From Sporosarcina luteola (GTDB lineage: Bacteria > Bacillota > Bacilli > Bacillales_A > Planococcaceae), in NCBI RefSeq assembly GCF_023715245.1, contig NZ_JAMBNV010000002.1, positions 186,001 to 250,000 on the forward strand: a stretch of DNA of 64,000 nucleotides. The letters run 5' to 3'. The stretch's first letter is position 1, and every line of letters begins with the position of its first letter. The notes beneath the pieces are model-generated. The model saw only the letters and a list, made by a program, of their open reading frames with translations. It was not told the origin of the DNA and searched no databases. Shown piece by piece: positions 25,614-35,288 of this stretch. Made by a program: the position numbers and the translations under genes.

Positions 25614-26114
25614 TTAAGCGCCTTGTTCCTCTTTTTGCTCTGCAACAGCTTTTGTTGCAAGCGCGAAGTTGCGCATTGGAGCTTGTAGAACGCTGAGTAG
25701 CATGGAAAGAAGTCCTTCGCGGGATGGAAGTTCCGCCAATGCTTTGATATCTTCAACAGATGCGACATTTCCTTCAATCACGCCTGCTTTGATTTCAAGC
25801 TTGTCGTTCTTCTTAGCGAAGTCGTTAAGGATTTTAGCAGGAGCAACAACATCTTCAGTCGAGAATGCGATTGCGTTCGGACCTACTAAATGCTCATTCA
25901 ACCCCTCAAGTCCAGCTGTTTCAGCAGCACGGCGTGACATTGAGTTTTTGTAAACTTTGAAGTCAATGCCTGCTTCACGAAGCTGTTTACGAAGTTCCGT
26001 AACTTGGCTCACGTTTAGACCACGATAGTCGACTACGACAACGGAAACCGCTGATTGCAATTTGCCTGAGATCTCATCCACTACCGCTTGTTTAGCTTCT
26101 AATACTTTGCTCAT
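25614..26114 (-). CDS. rplJ: 50S ribosomal protein L10
   Basis: Anchors L7/L12 dimers to 23S rRNA and, bound to them, represses its own mRNA. The ATG at 26114 gives 166 residues ([15 protein letters not shown]) after CAGGAGGTG; ten extra codons upstream are not used. A typical L10 leader precedes it. Confidence 0.97.
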   Translation of the reverse strand: MSKVLEAKQAVVDEISGKLQSAVSVVVVDYRGLNVSQVTELRKQLREAGIDFKVYKNSMSRRAAETAGLEGLNEHLVGPNAIAFSTEDVVAPAKILNDFAKKNDKLEIKAGVIEGNVASVEDIKALAELPSREGLLSMLLSVLQAPMRNFALATKAVAEQKEEQGA

Positions 26115-26159
26115 CTTGACACCTCCTGTAAGAATTCGGGTCATTCATACCGATATGAA

Positions 26160-26277
26160 AAGCCCTCGCGATCCACAAAGTAGACCACGAGGGCAGAAAA
26201 GTCGTCATCTTTAACATAAAGAGCGTCTTGTCCTCGGCAGGATGATTAAGCTTTAAAGCCCCTGCTGTCTACGGTAC
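26160..26277 (-). promoter_or_regulatory. L10 ribosomal leader (autoregulatory RNA)
   Basis: Minus strand carries the L10 leader signature: ACCGTAGACAGCAGG near the 5' end, ATCCTGCCGAGG in the middle, and a terminal hairpin GCCCTCG...CGAGGGC (26162-26194) followed by TTTTC. The L10-L7/L12 complex binds such leaders to limit rplJL expression; the last hairpin may act as attenuator. Confidence 0.88.
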
Positions 26278-26303
26278 AAATGATTTAGTTTACAACAAAC
26301 GAA

Positions 26304-26332
26304 ATCTTACTATAAGATTTCAAGCTTGTCAA
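26304..26332 (-). promoter_or_regulatory. Sigma-A promoter of rplJL
   Basis: Minus strand TTGACA, 17-base spacer, TAAGAT, immediately after the rplA stop and before the L10 leader. Confidence 0.85.
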
Positions 26333-26337
26333 TGTTT

Positions 26338-27036
26338 TTATTTAACAACTACAGTTGACGGATCAACTTTGACCGCAGGACCCATAGTAGTCGTGATATT
26401 CACTGACTTCATGTAAGTTCCTTTAGCTGCAGCTGGTTTAGCTTTTTGGATTGTTTCAAAAACAGTTTTGAAGTTTTCTTCAAGCTTTTCGTTGTCGAAA
26501 GAAGCTTTTCCGATCGGAGCGTGGATAATACCAGCTTTGTCCGCACGGTATTCAACTTTACCTGCTTTGATTTCCGCAACAGCTTTAGCAACATCAAATG
26601 TTACTGTGCCTGTTTTAGGGTTCGGCATTAAGCCTTTTGGTCCCAATACGCGACCAATTTTACCAACTTCGCCCATCATGTCCGGAGTTGCAACGATAAC
26701 GTCGAAATCGAACCAGCCTTGTTGGATTTTAGTGATGTACTCTGCATCGCCTGCATAGTCTGCACCAGCAGCTTCCGCTTCTTTCAATTTTTCGCCTTTC
26801 GCGAAAACTAGAACGCGTTGAGTTTTACCAGTACCGTTCGGAAGCACAACTGCCCCACGGATTTGCTGGTCATTTTTACGAGTGTCGATTCCAAGACGGA
26901 ATGCGACTTCAACAGTTGCGTCAAAGTTGACTGTGCTTGTTTTCTTTGCAAGCTCAATCGCTTCTTTCATGTCATACACTTGCGTGCGATCGACAAGCTT
27001 TGCCGCCTCAGTGAATTTTTTACCTCTTTTAGCCAT
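26338..27036 (-). CDS. rplA: 50S ribosomal protein L1
   Basis: L1-stalk protein that helps tRNA exit and can repress its own operon. The ATG at 27036 gives 232 residues ([16 protein letters not shown]), the normal length, behind AGGAGG; 27 in-frame codons upstream are excluded. [15 protein letters not shown] is the family signature. Confidence 0.97.
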   Translation of the reverse strand: MAKRGKKFTEAAKLVDRTQVYDMKEAIELAKKTSTVNFDATVEVAFRLGIDTRKNDQQIRGAVVLPNGTGKTQRVLVFAKGEKLKEAEAAGADYAGDAEYITKIQQGWFDFDVIVATPDMMGEVGKIGRVLGPKGLMPNPKTGTVTFDVAKAVAEIKAGKVEYRADKAGIIHAPIGKASFDNEKLEENFKTVFETIQKAKPAAAKGTYMKSVNITTTMGPAVKVDPSTVVVK

Positions 27037-27088
27037 TAAAATTTCCTCCTCGTTTGTGGTTTTAACGGATTGAACCTCCCACGAATAA

Positions 27089-27120
27089 GGGTTGCGTGTT
27101 CCGAGGAACAAGCGCAACCC
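27089..27120 (-). promoter_or_regulatory. Hairpin in the rplK-rplA gap
   Basis: GGGTTGCGtGTTCC and GGAACaaGCGCAACCC form a strong imperfect stem with a GA-containing loop, 53 bases before the rplA start. No T-run follows, so it is not a simple terminator. A regulatory site for L1 is one possibility, unproven. Confidence 0.5.
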
Positions 27121-27155
27121 CCACTACAAAGAAACAGAACATGGTTTCATCGCGA

Positions 27156-27581
27156 TCAGTCTTCGATCGAGATTCCCATACTGCGTGCAGTACCTTCAAC
27201 CATTGCCATCGCCGCTTCAACCGATGCTGCGTTAAGGTCTTCCATTTTTTGTTCAGCAATTTCGCGAACTTTATCACGTTTTACAGTAGCTACCTTCTTT
27301 TTATTCGGTTCGCCTGAACCTTTTTGAAGATTAGCTGCAACTTTCAGCAATACTGCTGCTGGTGGAGTTTTTGTAATGAATGTGAATGAACGATCCTCAA
27401 ATACAGTTATTTCAACAGGAATGATTAGACCTGCTTGATCTGCTGTACGTGCGTTGAAATCTTTACAGAATCCCATGATGTTGACACCTGCTTGACCTAG
27501 CGCCGGTCCAACCGGTGGAGCTGGGTTAGCTTTACCTGCAGGGATTTGCAATTTCACGATTTTGGTTACTTTTTTAGCCAC
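27156..27581 (-). CDS. rplK: 50S ribosomal protein L11
   Basis: GTPase-centre protein needed for RelA activation and thiostrepton binding. A GTG start at 27581 (141 residues, [15 protein letters not shown]) follows AAGGAGG with good spacing and equals the family length; the longer frame is rejected. [15 protein letters not shown] and the proline-rich hinge are intact. Confidence 0.97.
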   Translation of the reverse strand: MAKKVTKIVKLQIPAGKANPAPPVGPALGQAGVNIMGFCKDFNARTADQAGLIIPVEITVFEDRSFTFITKTPPAAVLLKVAANLQKGSGEPNKKKVATVKRDKVREIAEQKMEDLNAASVEAAMAMVEGTARSMGISIED

Positions 27582-27710
27582 GAGACACACCTCCTTAAGT
27601 CCGTGATGTGGTAATTGGGTTGCCCCTCCCACTCAATATGTGCCTGCCGGTTACCCGGTAGAATTTGGTTAATCCGTCCAGTCTGTTCTGATTACAGTCT
27701 GACCTTTGAA

Positions 27711-27739
27711 ATGATACCATTATTATGCTTGTCTTGCAA
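27711..27739 (-). promoter_or_regulatory. Sigma-A promoter of rplKA
   Basis: Minus strand TTGCAA, 17-base spacer, TATCAT, just below the nusG stop. The leader of about 120 nt contains short inverted repeats (CTACCGGGTAACCGGCAG) that could be protein-binding. Confidence 0.75.
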
Positions 27740-27750
27740 GTGGTAATCTC

Positions 27751-28284
27751 TTATATTTTTTCAACTTGTTCAAAGTCAAGCTCCATGATTGTTTCCCTGC
27801 CGAACATATCGACGGAAACGCGAACCTTCCCTTTGTCCTGATCGATTTCTTCGACTTTCCCTTGGAAATGCGCGAACGGCCCTTCAAGCACCTCGATCAT
27901 TTCGCCGACTTGGAAGTCAGCTTCAGCTTTCCGTTCTTTCATACCCATTTGCTTGAGGATGAAATCCACTTCCTCAGGCAAGAGCGGCGTCGGTTTTGCG
28001 CCACCACCGGATGACCCGATGAAACCTGTCACTCCAGGCGTGTTCCGGACGACATACCAAGAGTCGTCCGTCATGATGATTTCCACGAGGACGTATCCCG
28101 GGAACGTCTTTTTCATGACTGTGCGTTTTTTGCCATCTTTGAAGTCCGTTTCCTGCTCTTCAGGGATGACGACGCGGAATATTTTATCTTGCATACCCAT
28201 CGTCTCGACACGTTTTTCAAGGTTGGCTTTCACCTTATTTTCATATCCTGAATATGTGTGGACAACGTACCAATTTTTCTCCAT
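27751..28284 (-). CDS. nusG: Transcription elongation and antitermination factor NusG
   Basis: Binds RNA polymerase and affects pausing and termination. The ATG at 28284 gives 177 residues (MEKNWYVVHTYSGYENK), exactly the B. subtilis length: an NGN domain with FPGYVLVEI and a C-terminal KOW domain. The start is uncertain. A second ATG two codons upstream (28290) and an unusual ribosome site 24 bases away are present; a 196-residue form from 28341 is possible but has a poor ribosome site. Confidence 0.95.
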   Translation of the reverse strand: MEKNWYVVHTYSGYENKVKANLEKRVETMGMQDKIFRVVIPEEQETDFKDGKKRTVMKKTFPGYVLVEIIMTDDSWYVVRNTPGVTGFIGSSGGGAKPTPLLPEEVDFILKQMGMKERKAEADFQVGEMIEVLEGPFAHFQGKVEEIDQDKGKVRVSVDMFGRETIMELDFEQVEKI

Positions 28285-28289
28285 TTCCA

Positions 28290-28324
28290 TAATTACGTAG
28301 GACTGTGTGTCCGTCCCTCCTTTT
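28290..28324 (-). promoter_or_regulatory. nusG ribosome site separated from the start by a hairpin
   Basis: AAAAGGAGGG (28315-28324) is 24 bases from the nearest nusG ATG, too far for normal initiation. The intervening 20 bases can fold (ACG-GAC paired with GTC-cta-CGT), leaving only AATT before ATG. Confidence 0.45.
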
Positions 28325-28379
28325 CGAAATGCATTACTCATTTATTCGCCAAAGACTCTATATTTATTTCCGAGAAATG

Positions 28380-28407
28380 AAAAAACCCGTTCATGTGACA
28401 AGACGGG
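28380..28407 (-). terminator. Weak terminator or attenuator between secE and nusG
   Basis: Minus strand CCCGT, 12-base loop, ACGGG followed by TTTTTT. The five-pair stem suggests partial termination, with nusG transcribed by read-through. Confidence 0.5.
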
Positions 28408-28441
28408 ATATTTTTCAACAAGGATTATTCATGCTGTCCTA

Positions 28442-28627
28442 TTATAACGCAATATACCATTCCATTGCTTTTGAAATGCCCAAATCGACGAGACCGAAAT
28501 AAACTGCCATGAATACAACTGTTGTAATAACAACGATCGTGTAGCGTGTCAATTCTTTTCTCTTCGGCCAGCTGACCTTCCGCATTTCAGAGACGACATC
28601 TTTTAAAAAACCGGTTATCTTACCCAT
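28442..28627 (-). CDS. secE: Protein translocase subunit SecE
   Basis: Single-span partner of SecY. The 61 residues have an amphipathic N-terminal helix with the EMRKVSWPKRKEL motif and one transmembrane segment (about 29-50). Short form usual in Firmicutes. Lies between rpmG and nusG, the conserved order. Confidence 0.96.
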   Translation of the reverse strand: MGKITGFLKDVVSEMRKVSWPKRKELTRYTIVVITTVVFMAVYFGLVDLGISKAMEWYIAL

Positions 28628-28666
28628 TCAATCGTAGACCTCCGAATACTAAGTATAGTACTGCAA

Positions 28667-28816
28667 CTAGATTGTTTGTTTATGCTCTGTATGTTCATTG
28701 CATTGATTGCAAAACTTCTTCACCGTAAAACGGACTGTTGTCTGCTTATTTCCTGCAGGGATGACGTAGTTTCGTGATCCGCAACGATCACAACATAAAA
28801 TCAATTTTTTAGACAT
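28667..28816 (-). CDS. rpmG: 50S ribosomal protein L33
   Basis: Forty-nine residues, MSKKLILCCDRCGSRNY at the N-terminus, with CxxC pairs at Cys9-Cys12 and Cys36-Cys39 forming a zinc ribbon, so it is the zinc-binding type of L33. AAGGTGG lies five bases upstream of the ATG. The location directly ahead of secE-nusG is the conserved place for rpmG in Bacillales. Confidence 0.92.
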   Translation of the reverse strand: MSKKLILCCDRCGSRNYVIPAGNKQTTVRFTVKKFCNQCNEHTEHKQTI

Positions 28817-28885
28817 TTTTCCACCTTGAACTTCCATCGTGCAACTATTGTCGACAGTCTACGTATATAGTCATTGCCTTGCTAA

Positions 28886-28914
28886 AGAGTACCACCTAAC
28901 ATTCATGATGTCAA
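28886..28914 (-). promoter_or_regulatory. Sigma-A promoter of rpmG-secE-nusG
   Basis: Minus strand TTGACA, 17-base spacer, TACTCT, in the gap below sigH. Confidence 0.75.
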
Positions 28915-28953
28915 CATGATGGAAATGGGTTGGCAATTCATCATGGACATGCT

Positions 28954-29604
28954 TCAATGCACGACATCCACTTGCATGTGACGTTCCAGTTTCCGCTTGA
29001 TGCGCTGGAGTGCATTGTCCACAGATTTGACTTGCCGGTTCAATTCGTCTGAAATCTCCTGATAGGACTGACCTTCCAAATAGAGTGATAGGACCTGCTT
29101 TTCGAGTCCGCTCAACACTTTATTGATTTCCCCTTCCATATGGATGAAATCTTCCTTATGGATTATTAAATCCTCTGGATCATCGAGCACAGATCCGGTT
29201 AGGACGTCCAACAACGTGCGGTCGGATTCCTCATCGAATACGGGCTTGTCCAAAGATACCGATGTATTCAGAGGAATGTGCTTCTGCCTTGTCGCCGTTT
29301 TAATGGCTGTGATAATTTGCCTTGTTATACACAGCTCTGCAAATGCCCTAAATGAAGCAAGCCGATCCGTCCTGAAATCGCGGATCGCTTTGTAGAGGCC
29401 GATCATTCCTTCCTGAATGATATCCTCACGATCCCCGCCCATCATGAAATATGAGCGTGCTTTCATTTTTACGAAAGATTGATATTTGGTAATAAGGAAA
29501 TCTAGCGCGTCCGTGCTGCCTTCATGAATACGAACTAAAATCTCTTCATCGGATAGCCCGGTGAAATCAGATGGTCCCCCTTGAACGTAAACATTTCCCG
29601 CCAA
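28954..29604 (-). CDS. sigH: RNA polymerase sigma-H factor
   Basis: Alternative sigma factor for the transition to stationary phase and sporulation onset. The 216 residues begin at a TTG (29604). Region 2 reads GDREDIIQEGMIGLYKAIRDF and CITRQIITAIKTATRQKHIPLN; region 4 ends SYQEISDELNRQVKSVDNAL. Nearly all these motifs match B. subtilis SigH. A promoter lies at 29640-29668. Confidence 0.96.
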   Translation of the reverse strand: MAGNVYVQGGPSDFTGLSDEEILVRIHEGSTDALDFLITKYQSFVKMKARSYFMMGGDREDIIQEGMIGLYKAIRDFRTDRLASFRAFAELCITRQIITAIKTATRQKHIPLNTSVSLDKPVFDEESDRTLLDVLTGSVLDDPEDLIIHKEDFIHMEGEINKVLSGLEKQVLSLYLEGQSYQEISDELNRQVKSVDNALQRIKRKLERHMQVDVVH

Positions 29605-29639
29605 TCACCACACCCCGATTCGTCATTGCCTTTCAATCA

Positions 29640-29668
29640 GTATAACGCATGGAAAATTTTAACGTCAA
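29640..29668 (-). promoter_or_regulatory. Candidate sigma-A promoter of sigH
   Basis: Minus strand TTGACG, 17-base spacer, TTATAC (or TATACT with 18), overlapping the end of the rae1 gap. Allows sigH expression separate from the cysES transcript. Confidence 0.7.
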
Positions 29669-29672
29669 CCGT

Positions 29673-30188
29673 TCATTTCATTCCTCGGCGCCATTTTTCA
29701 AATATTTCTGCCACCTCATCGGACAACTGAATCTTGGAGAACGGCCTTTCCACCTGGATTTCTTTTACTTTTTTTGTAATCAATTTATCGATTTCATTCA
29801 TTTCAATTTCTAGTTCGCGAGCCGATTTCCGCAGGGCGCCTTGTGCGAAGATGACCCATTGCTCCGTCAAATCGGATGTAGCCACATGGATTTGGACTCG
29901 GCGCCCGCTCAGCTCGGATACCAACTTTTCGATTCGTTCATCGGCAGTTTCATTTTCACGAGTGAAAACAACTTCGACATTATGCTGCCAATTCTTCTTT
30001 TCGGTCCCCCGCATCAAGTGCGCATCGAACAGGATGATGACTCGCCAGCCTGTATGCGCCTTGTATTCGGCCATTCTTTCAATAAGCCGGTCGCGGGCCT
30101 CAGCAAGGCTTACAAGCTTCAGCTTCCTCAATTCCGGCCATGCCCCGATGATGTTATATCCATCGACGAGCAATACATCCTTTTTCAT
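29673..30188 (-). CDS. rae1: Ribosome-dependent mRNA endonuclease Rae1
   Basis: NYN/PIN-like nuclease that in B. subtilis cleaves mRNA in the ribosomal A site. The 171 residues carry LLVDGYNIIGAWPEL at the N-terminus, VIILFDAH, and ETADERIEKLV with conserved acidic residues. It overlaps rlmB by four bases, so the two are likely translationally coupled. Confidence 0.92.
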   Translation of the reverse strand: MKKDVLLVDGYNIIGAWPELRKLKLVSLAEARDRLIERMAEYKAHTGWRVIILFDAHLMRGTEKKNWQHNVEVVFTRENETADERIEKLVSELSGRRVQIHVATSDLTEQWVIFAQGALRKSARELEIEMNEIDKLITKKVKEIQVERPFSKIQLSDEVAEIFEKWRRGMK

Positions 30189-30943
30189 GACCCTGGCGTT
30201 AAGGGCTTGCGTTTGCGTAACACTTCATACATGAGCAAGGACGCTGCGACAGAGGCATTCAATGACGTCACATGCCCTACCATCGGCAGATGATAGAGGA
30301 AGTCGCATTTTTCTTTCAAGATGCGGGACATCCCTTTACCCTCGCTGCCTATGATGACGGCAAGTGGCAGTGTGGCATCCATCGAACGGTAATCTTGCGA
30401 ACCTTGCGCGTCCGTCCCAGCAATCCAGACTCCCGCTTTCTTCAACTCCTCCACCGTCTGGGAGAGATTGTTCACACGGACGACCGGGATATGCTCGATT
30501 GCCCCCGTCGAAGCTTTCGCGACGACTCCTGTCAAACCGACAGAGCGGCGTTTCGGGATGATAACGCCATGTGCACCTGCAGCATCCGCCGTCCTGAGAA
30601 TCGAGCCGAGATTATGTGGATCTTCCAGTTCGTCGAGAATGAGGAAAAACGGATCCTCGCCGCGGTTTTTCGCGACTGCAAACAAATCATCGAGTTCTGC
30701 GTAGGAGTAGGCGGCAACCGAGGCGATAATGCCTTGATGATTCATGTCCAGCATGCCGTCCAACTTCTGTTTCGGCACCGCTTGGACGATGATCCCCGAT
30801 TGTTTCGATAGGGATAAAATCTCCCCGATGCTTTTTTTATTCAACCCTTCGGCAATCCAGATCTTATTCAGTTCCCGGCCCGACCGTAGTGCTTCTACAA
30901 CCGGGTTTTTACCGCCAATCAATTCCGATTCCTGATTTGTCAT
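30185..30943 (-). CDS. rlmB: 23S rRNA 2'-O-methyltransferase RlmB
   Basis: SPOUT-family methyltransferase for G2251 of 23S rRNA, by family assignment. The 252 residues have an N-terminal L30e-like domain ([12 protein letters not shown]) and a knotted C-terminal domain with motifs [27 protein letters not shown] and [13 protein letters not shown]. Four-base overlaps with both rae1 and mrnC. Confidence 0.95.
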   Translation of the reverse strand: MTNQESELIGGKNPVVEALRSGRELNKIWIAEGLNKKSIGEILSLSKQSGIIVQAVPKQKLDGMLDMNHQGIIASVAAYSYAELDDLFAVAKNRGEDPFFLILDELEDPHNLGSILRTADAAGAHGVIIPKRRSVGLTGVVAKASTGAIEHIPVVRVNNLSQTVEELKKAGVWIAGTDAQGSQDYRSMDATLPLAVIIGSEGKGMSRILKEKCDFLYHLPMVGHVTSLNASVAASLLMYEVLRKRKPLTPGS

Positions 30944-31371
30944 GATGCGCCCTCCTCGTTCGGATTTTCGATGAATTGCATTGTACTTCCGATGATTTCC
31001 CCAACCCGTTCAGTTCTGCCTAGCAGATATAAATAACCGAGAACCGCTTCGAATCCAGAACTATGGTTATACGTCACGACGTCAGTGTTTTTTGGTACTG
31101 ATCCAGATTTCGCATTCCGTCCGCGGCGTAGGACGGCTTCCTCCTCTTCGGTGAGAAAGCCTGTTTCCTGCATCATCTTGACAGCGGACGCTTGCGCTTT
31201 TGCGGATACATACCGTGTCGCCTCTTTATGGAGCGTGTTTGGCTTCACGCGGCCAGAGCGCAGCAAATGCTCACGGACCGCCTGCTCATAAACTGCGTCC
31301 CCCATATAGGCGAGTGCAAGTGCGTTCAGTTGCTTCACATCGATGTCACGCAATGTATACACGCCGCTCAT
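30940..31371 (-). CDS. mrnC: Mini-ribonuclease III
   Basis: Matures 23S rRNA ends; an RNase III catalytic domain without the dsRNA-binding domain. [16 protein letters not shown] holds the catalytic acidic motif. The ATG at 31371 overlaps the cysS stop (ATGA) and gives 143 residues, the B. subtilis length; a GTG four codons earlier is an alternative. Confidence 0.93.
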   Translation of the reverse strand: MSGVYTLRDIDVKQLNALALAYMGDAVYEQAVREHLLRSGRVKPNTLHKEATRYVSAKAQASAVKMMQETGFLTEEEEAVLRRGRNAKSGSVPKNTDVVTYNHSSGFEAVLGYLYLLGRTERVGEIIGSTMQFIENPNEEGAS

Positions 31372-32765
31372 CCTCTCTTCCACCGCGTGCCTTGGGCGGT
31401 ATCTTCCAGGATGATCCCCTTTTCCTTCAATAGGTCTCTGATTTCGTCTGAACGGCTGAAATTCCGTTCACGGCGCGCAGTCAATCGCTCCTCGATAAGC
31501 CCTTCAATTTCAGCATCCAACAGTTCTTCCCCACTGAACGGCAAGCCGAGAACCTCCATCAGTCGGTCGAATGCGGAAATGAAATACTCGAGTACAGCCG
31601 TTTGCGTGTTTTTCTCCAGTAAATATACATTGGCTGTTTTAACGAGTTCGAAAATGGCGGCAATGGCATTCGCCGTATTGAAATCATCATCCATTGCAGT
31701 TTCAAACAAACGTACGGATTCATCCACCTTATGTGTCCAAATGTCCTGCTGGTCTCCAAGATCGGCGGATGTGCCAACACGGTGCTTCAAATTGTTGTAA
31801 GCCGTTTGGATTCGGTCCAGTCCATTCGCCGCGCTTTCGACGAGATCTTGCGAAAAGTTGACCGGATGACGGTAATGAACGGACAGCATGAAGAAACGAA
31901 GCACCTTGGAATCGATCTGCTTGCGGATATCGTGGACGAGAATGAAATTCCCGAGCGACTTTGACATCTTTTCATTATCGATATTAATATAGCCATTATG
32001 CATCCAGTAACGGGCAAACTGCTTCCCGGTCATCGCCTCGGACTGCGCGATTTCATTTTCATGATGCGGGAATGTCAGATCCTGCCCGCCGGCATGGATG
32101 TCGATCGTGTCGCCCAAATGTTCCCTCGCCATGACGGAGCACTCGATATGCCAACCTGGTCTGCCAGGGCCCCATGGGCTTTCCCAGGCGACTTCCCCTT
32201 CTTTTGCCGCTTTCCATAAAGCGAAATCGAGAGGATTCTCTTTGATGCCGCTCTCTTCAATGCGTGCACCTACCCTCAGCTCATCGATCGACTGATGGGA
32301 CAGTTTGCCGTAGCCGTCGAACTTGCGCGTGCGGTAATACACATCCCCTTGCGCTTCATAAGCGAATTCTTTATCCACAAGTACTTGGATGAAAGCGACG
32401 ATGTCGTCGATATGCTCCGTCACACGCGGATGGGCATCCGCTTTGCCGCAGCCGAGAGCTCCGACGTCCTCAAAATAGGCATTGATGAAGCGTTCAGTCA
32501 ATTCCCCTACCTCTTCGCCTAGCTCATTCGCTGTGTTGATGATTTTGTCGTCGACATCTGTGAAGTTGGACACGTAATTGACGTCATAGCCGCGATACTG
32601 CAAATAGCGGCGGACTGTATCAAACACGATGACCGGTCTTGCATTCCCGATATGAATGTAGTTGTAGACGGTCGGTCCGCACACATACATTTTCACTTTC
32701 CCTTCCTCCAGTGGTATGAAAGGCTCCTTCTTCCGTGTCAATGTATTATAAATTTGAATACTCAT
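31368..32765 (-). CDS. cysS: Cysteinyl-tRNA synthetase
   Basis: Class I synthetase charging tRNA-Cys. The ATG at 32765 gives 465 residues ([16 protein letters not shown]) behind [21 protein letters not shown] contains the first zinc cysteine and the HIGH box; KMSKS lies in [11 protein letters not shown]; the other zinc ligands are in the GWHIECS and HHENE segments. It overlaps cysE by 20 bases. Confidence 0.98.
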   Translation of the reverse strand: MSIQIYNTLTRKKEPFIPLEEGKVKMYVCGPTVYNYIHIGNARPVIVFDTVRRYLQYRGYDVNYVSNFTDVDDKIINTANELGEEVGELTERFINAYFEDVGALGCGKADAHPRVTEHIDDIVAFIQVLVDKEFAYEAQGDVYYRTRKFDGYGKLSHQSIDELRVGARIEESGIKENPLDFALWKAAKEGEVAWESPWGPGRPGWHIECSVMAREHLGDTIDIHAGGQDLTFPHHENEIAQSEAMTGKQFARYWMHNGYINIDNEKMSKSLGNFILVHDIRKQIDSKVLRFFMLSVHYRHPVNFSQDLVESAANGLDRIQTAYNNLKHRVGTSADLGDQQDIWTHKVDESVRLFETAMDDDFNTANAIAAIFELVKTANVYLLEKNTQTAVLEYFISAFDRLMEVLGLPFSGEELLDAEIEGLIEERLTARRERNFSRSDEIRDLLKEKGIILEDTAQGTRWKRG

Positions 32766-33414
32766 CGGTTTTCCCTTCTTTCTTCTCAAGTTCTTCAATT
32801 CGTTTTTTCAGAAATGCAATTTCATCTTCCAAGCGGTTGCATGTATCTTCGACAGGGTCAGGCAAGTTGCGGTGATCATGTTTATCCTTCACCCGTACGC
32901 CGTTCGTCACGACGACCTTGCCCGGGATGCCGACGACTGTCGAATCTTCCGGTACATCGATCAGAACGACCGACCCTGCGCCGATCTTGCTATTTTCACC
33001 TATTGTAATGGAGCCGAGCACTTTTGCCCCCGAAGCTACAAGTACATTATTGCCAAGAGTCGGGTGACGCTTTCCTTTTTCCTTGCCCGTTCCCCCCAAT
33101 GTCACACCTTGGTATAAGGTTACGTCATCGCCGATTTCACAAGTCTCGCCAATGACGATTCCCATGCCGTGGTCAATGAATAGCCGCCTGCCGATCGTTG
33201 CGCCTGGATGGATTTCGATGCCTGTGAAAAATCGGCTGATCTGTGAGATGAGCCTTGCAAGAAACAACAGATTCTTTTTATAGAGTGCATGTGCGATCCG
33301 GTGCGCCCACACTGCGTGGAGGCCGGAATACGTAAGCACCACCTCGAACGTGCTGCGCGCAGCAGGATCCTGTTCAAATATGCAATGGATGTCTTCCTTC
33401 ATCCTACGAAACAC
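32746..33414 (-). CDS. cysE: Serine O-acetyltransferase
   Basis: Makes O-acetylserine, the precursor of cysteine. A GTG start at 33414 (222 residues, [10 protein letters not shown]) is chosen because AGGAGG lies 9 bases upstream. The left-handed beta-helix hexapeptide region ([18 protein letters not shown] onward) and [10 protein letters not shown] motif are typical. The C-terminal coiled tail is rich in Lys and Glu. Downstream of a T-box leader. Confidence 0.97.
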   Translation of the reverse strand: MFRRMKEDIHCIFEQDPAARSTFEVVLTYSGLHAVWAHRIAHALYKKNLLFLARLISQISRFFTGIEIHPGATIGRRLFIDHGMGIVIGETCEIGDDVTLYQGVTLGGTGKEKGKRHPTLGNNVLVASGAKVLGSITIGENSKIGAGSVVLIDVPEDSTVVGIPGKVVVTNGVRVKDKHDHRNLPDPVEDTCNRLEDEIAFLKKRIEELEKKEGKTDEYSNL

Positions 33415-33450
33415 TGTTTTCAACCTCCTGTTCCAATTCTTCATGAACGC

Positions 33451-33712
33451 AAAAAGCGCCCCTGTCCATAACTAGACAGAGACGCAATCGAATGCGCGGT
33501 TCCACTCCGCTTGGAAGGGTTTAATCCCCTTCCCGCTTGACGCCTCTAACGCTGGCGATGCGTCCGGCCTACTTCTTCGTTCGGCACGGCGCTCAAAGGG
33601 GCATTTCCACATTGCAGAGGCACAGGTCACTTACAGCCGATGATGACCCTCTCTGAAGAGCATGCGATGTGTACTTCTCCTTATCAAAGCTTTCGTTCTT
33701 TTAAATGAATGT
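33451..33712 (-). promoter_or_regulatory. Cysteine T-box leader with terminator
   Basis: The T-box sequence GTGGAACCGCG lies at 33495-33505 and pairs with the tRNA acceptor end. The terminator is GCGTCTCTGTC paired with GACAGGGGCGC then TTTTT (33451-33485). Stem I contains AGAGAGGGTCATC and a TGC triplet followed by A (33614-33616), the likely cysteine specifier. Low charged tRNA-Cys would favour read-through into cysE-cysS and the genes behind them. Confidence 0.9.
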
Positions 33713-33718
33713 ACGTTA

Positions 33719-33746
33719 ATTGTACCTAGAAAATGTCTAAAGTCAA
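33719..33746 (-). promoter_or_regulatory. Sigma-A promoter of the cysES operon
   Basis: Minus strand TTGACT, 16-base spacer, TACAAT, just after the gltX stop. Confidence 0.78.
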
Positions 33747-33755
33747 CTAAATCAA

Positions 33756-35219
33756 TTACGCCTGAGCAAATTTCGAAACCCGTTCAATCGCTTTCTCCTT
33801 GCCAATCAATGCGATGGAATCCGGCAATTCCGGACCGTGCGTCTGTCCTGTCGTTACCACACGGATCGGCATGAAGAGATTCTTCCCTTTATGACCCGTT
33901 TCCTTTTGCACCTCTTTGATCGCTGCTTTAATTGAAGCAGGATCAAATGACTCAAGGGCGGATAACTGGCGTTGGAAGGATGCCATCACTTCCGGTACTT
34001 GCTCACCCGATAGGATCTCCTTGGATTGTTCATCATATTCAATATGATCATTGAAGAATTGGGCGGTCAATTCGACGATTTCCGCTCCATAGCTCAACTG
34101 CGCCTGGTAAAGGGCGATCAGATCGTGCACCCAGTTGCGTTGCTCTTCCGTCATCTCTTCGCTAACACGTCCTGCTGCTTGAAGATGCGGCAATGTCAAT
34201 TCAATCACTTCATCCAAGCTGAGCTTCTTCACGTATTGGTTATTCATCCACGTAAGCTTCGTCTTATCGAACATGGACGGCGATTTGGAAAGGCGGCTTT
34301 CGTCGAAAAGCTTGATCAATTCATCCTGCGTGAAAATCTCTTCTTCTCCGCCTGGCGACCAACCGAGCAACGCGAAGAAGTTGAACATCGCTTCCGGCAA
34401 ATAACCGAGGTCCTTGTACTGGGAAATGAATTGGATGATTGATTCATCCCGCTTTGAAAGCTTTTTCCGCTCTTCATTGACGATTAACGTCATATGTCCG
34501 AAGCGCGGATACTCCCAGCCGAATACATCGTACACCATCAATTGCTTAGGCGTATTCGTCAAGTGCTCCTCACCACGGAAGACATGCGAGATTTTCATCA
34601 GATGGTCATCGATGACAACCGCGAAGTTATATGTCGGGATGCCGTTTGCTTTTACAAGCACCCAGTCGCCGACGTCTTTCGATTCGAACGCCACTTCGCC
34701 ACGGACGAGGTCATCCACCGTATAGGTTACGTTTTCAGGTACGCGCATGCGAATCGTGTAAGGCATGCCCGAAGCTTCCTTTTCGGCAACTTCTTCGGCA
34801 GTCAGATGACGGCAAGTCCCGCCATACATCGGCGCTGCGATTCCGGAAGCCTTCTGCTTTTCACGCTCCGCCTCCAACTCCTCCGTCGTACAGAAACATT
34901 TGTAGGCATGCCCACCGTCGAGCATATCCTGCGCATATTTCGTGTAGAGATCAAGGCGTTCCATCTGACGGTAAGGACCATATTCCCCGCCGATATCGAC
35001 GGACTCGTCATGATGGATCCCCAACCATTTCAGGTTATCCAGCTGGGATAGTTCGCCTGCTTCGATATTCCGTTCCGTGTCGGTATCTTCGATGCGGATG
35101 ATGAATTTTCCGTCATGATGCTTTGCAAAAAGATAATTGAACAATGCTGTCCGGGCTCCGCCGATATGTAAATGGCCGGTCGGACTCGGCGCATAACGTA
35201 CACGTACTTCTGTTGTCAT
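33756..35219 (-). CDS. gltX: Glutamyl-tRNA synthetase
   Basis: Class I synthetase; in most Bacillales it is non-discriminating and also charges tRNA-Gln, which would require GatCAB (not in the window). The 487 residues have [17 protein letters not shown] (HIGH box) and KLSKRDESI (KMSKS box). Its place between ispF and cysE matches B. subtilis. Confidence 0.98.
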   Translation of the reverse strand: MTTEVRVRYAPSPTGHLHIGGARTALFNYLFAKHHDGKFIIRIEDTDTERNIEAGELSQLDNLKWLGIHHDESVDIGGEYGPYRQMERLDLYTKYAQDMLDGGHAYKCFCTTEELEAEREKQKASGIAAPMYGGTCRHLTAEEVAEKEASGMPYTIRMRVPENVTYTVDDLVRGEVAFESKDVGDWVLVKANGIPTYNFAVVIDDHLMKISHVFRGEEHLTNTPKQLMVYDVFGWEYPRFGHMTLIVNEERKKLSKRDESIIQFISQYKDLGYLPEAMFNFFALLGWSPGGEEEIFTQDELIKLFDESRLSKSPSMFDKTKLTWMNNQYVKKLSLDEVIELTLPHLQAAGRVSEEMTEEQRNWVHDLIALYQAQLSYGAEIVELTAQFFNDHIEYDEQSKEILSGEQVPEVMASFQRQLSALESFDPASIKAAIKEVQKETGHKGKNLFMPIRVVTTGQTHGPELPDSIALIGKEKAIERVSKFAQA

Positions 35220-35288
35220 TTGAGTGCATCTCCGTTCTTGATTAATTCAAGTGTCATTTTATCACTGCTTCGTCCAATTTGAAAGGGC

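Larger units (their letters stand above)
33415..33755 (-). other. Intergenic region between cysE and gltX
   Basis: The 341 bp hold one regulatory unit: a sigma-A promoter next to the gltX stop, a T-box leader, its terminator and the cysE ribosome site. No gene is present. Confidence 0.85.

Noticed and set aside
27751-28341. 196-residue NusG start at 28341
   Set aside because: The ribosome site before it is poor and the extra 19 residues have no family match; kept only as an alternative in the nusG entry.
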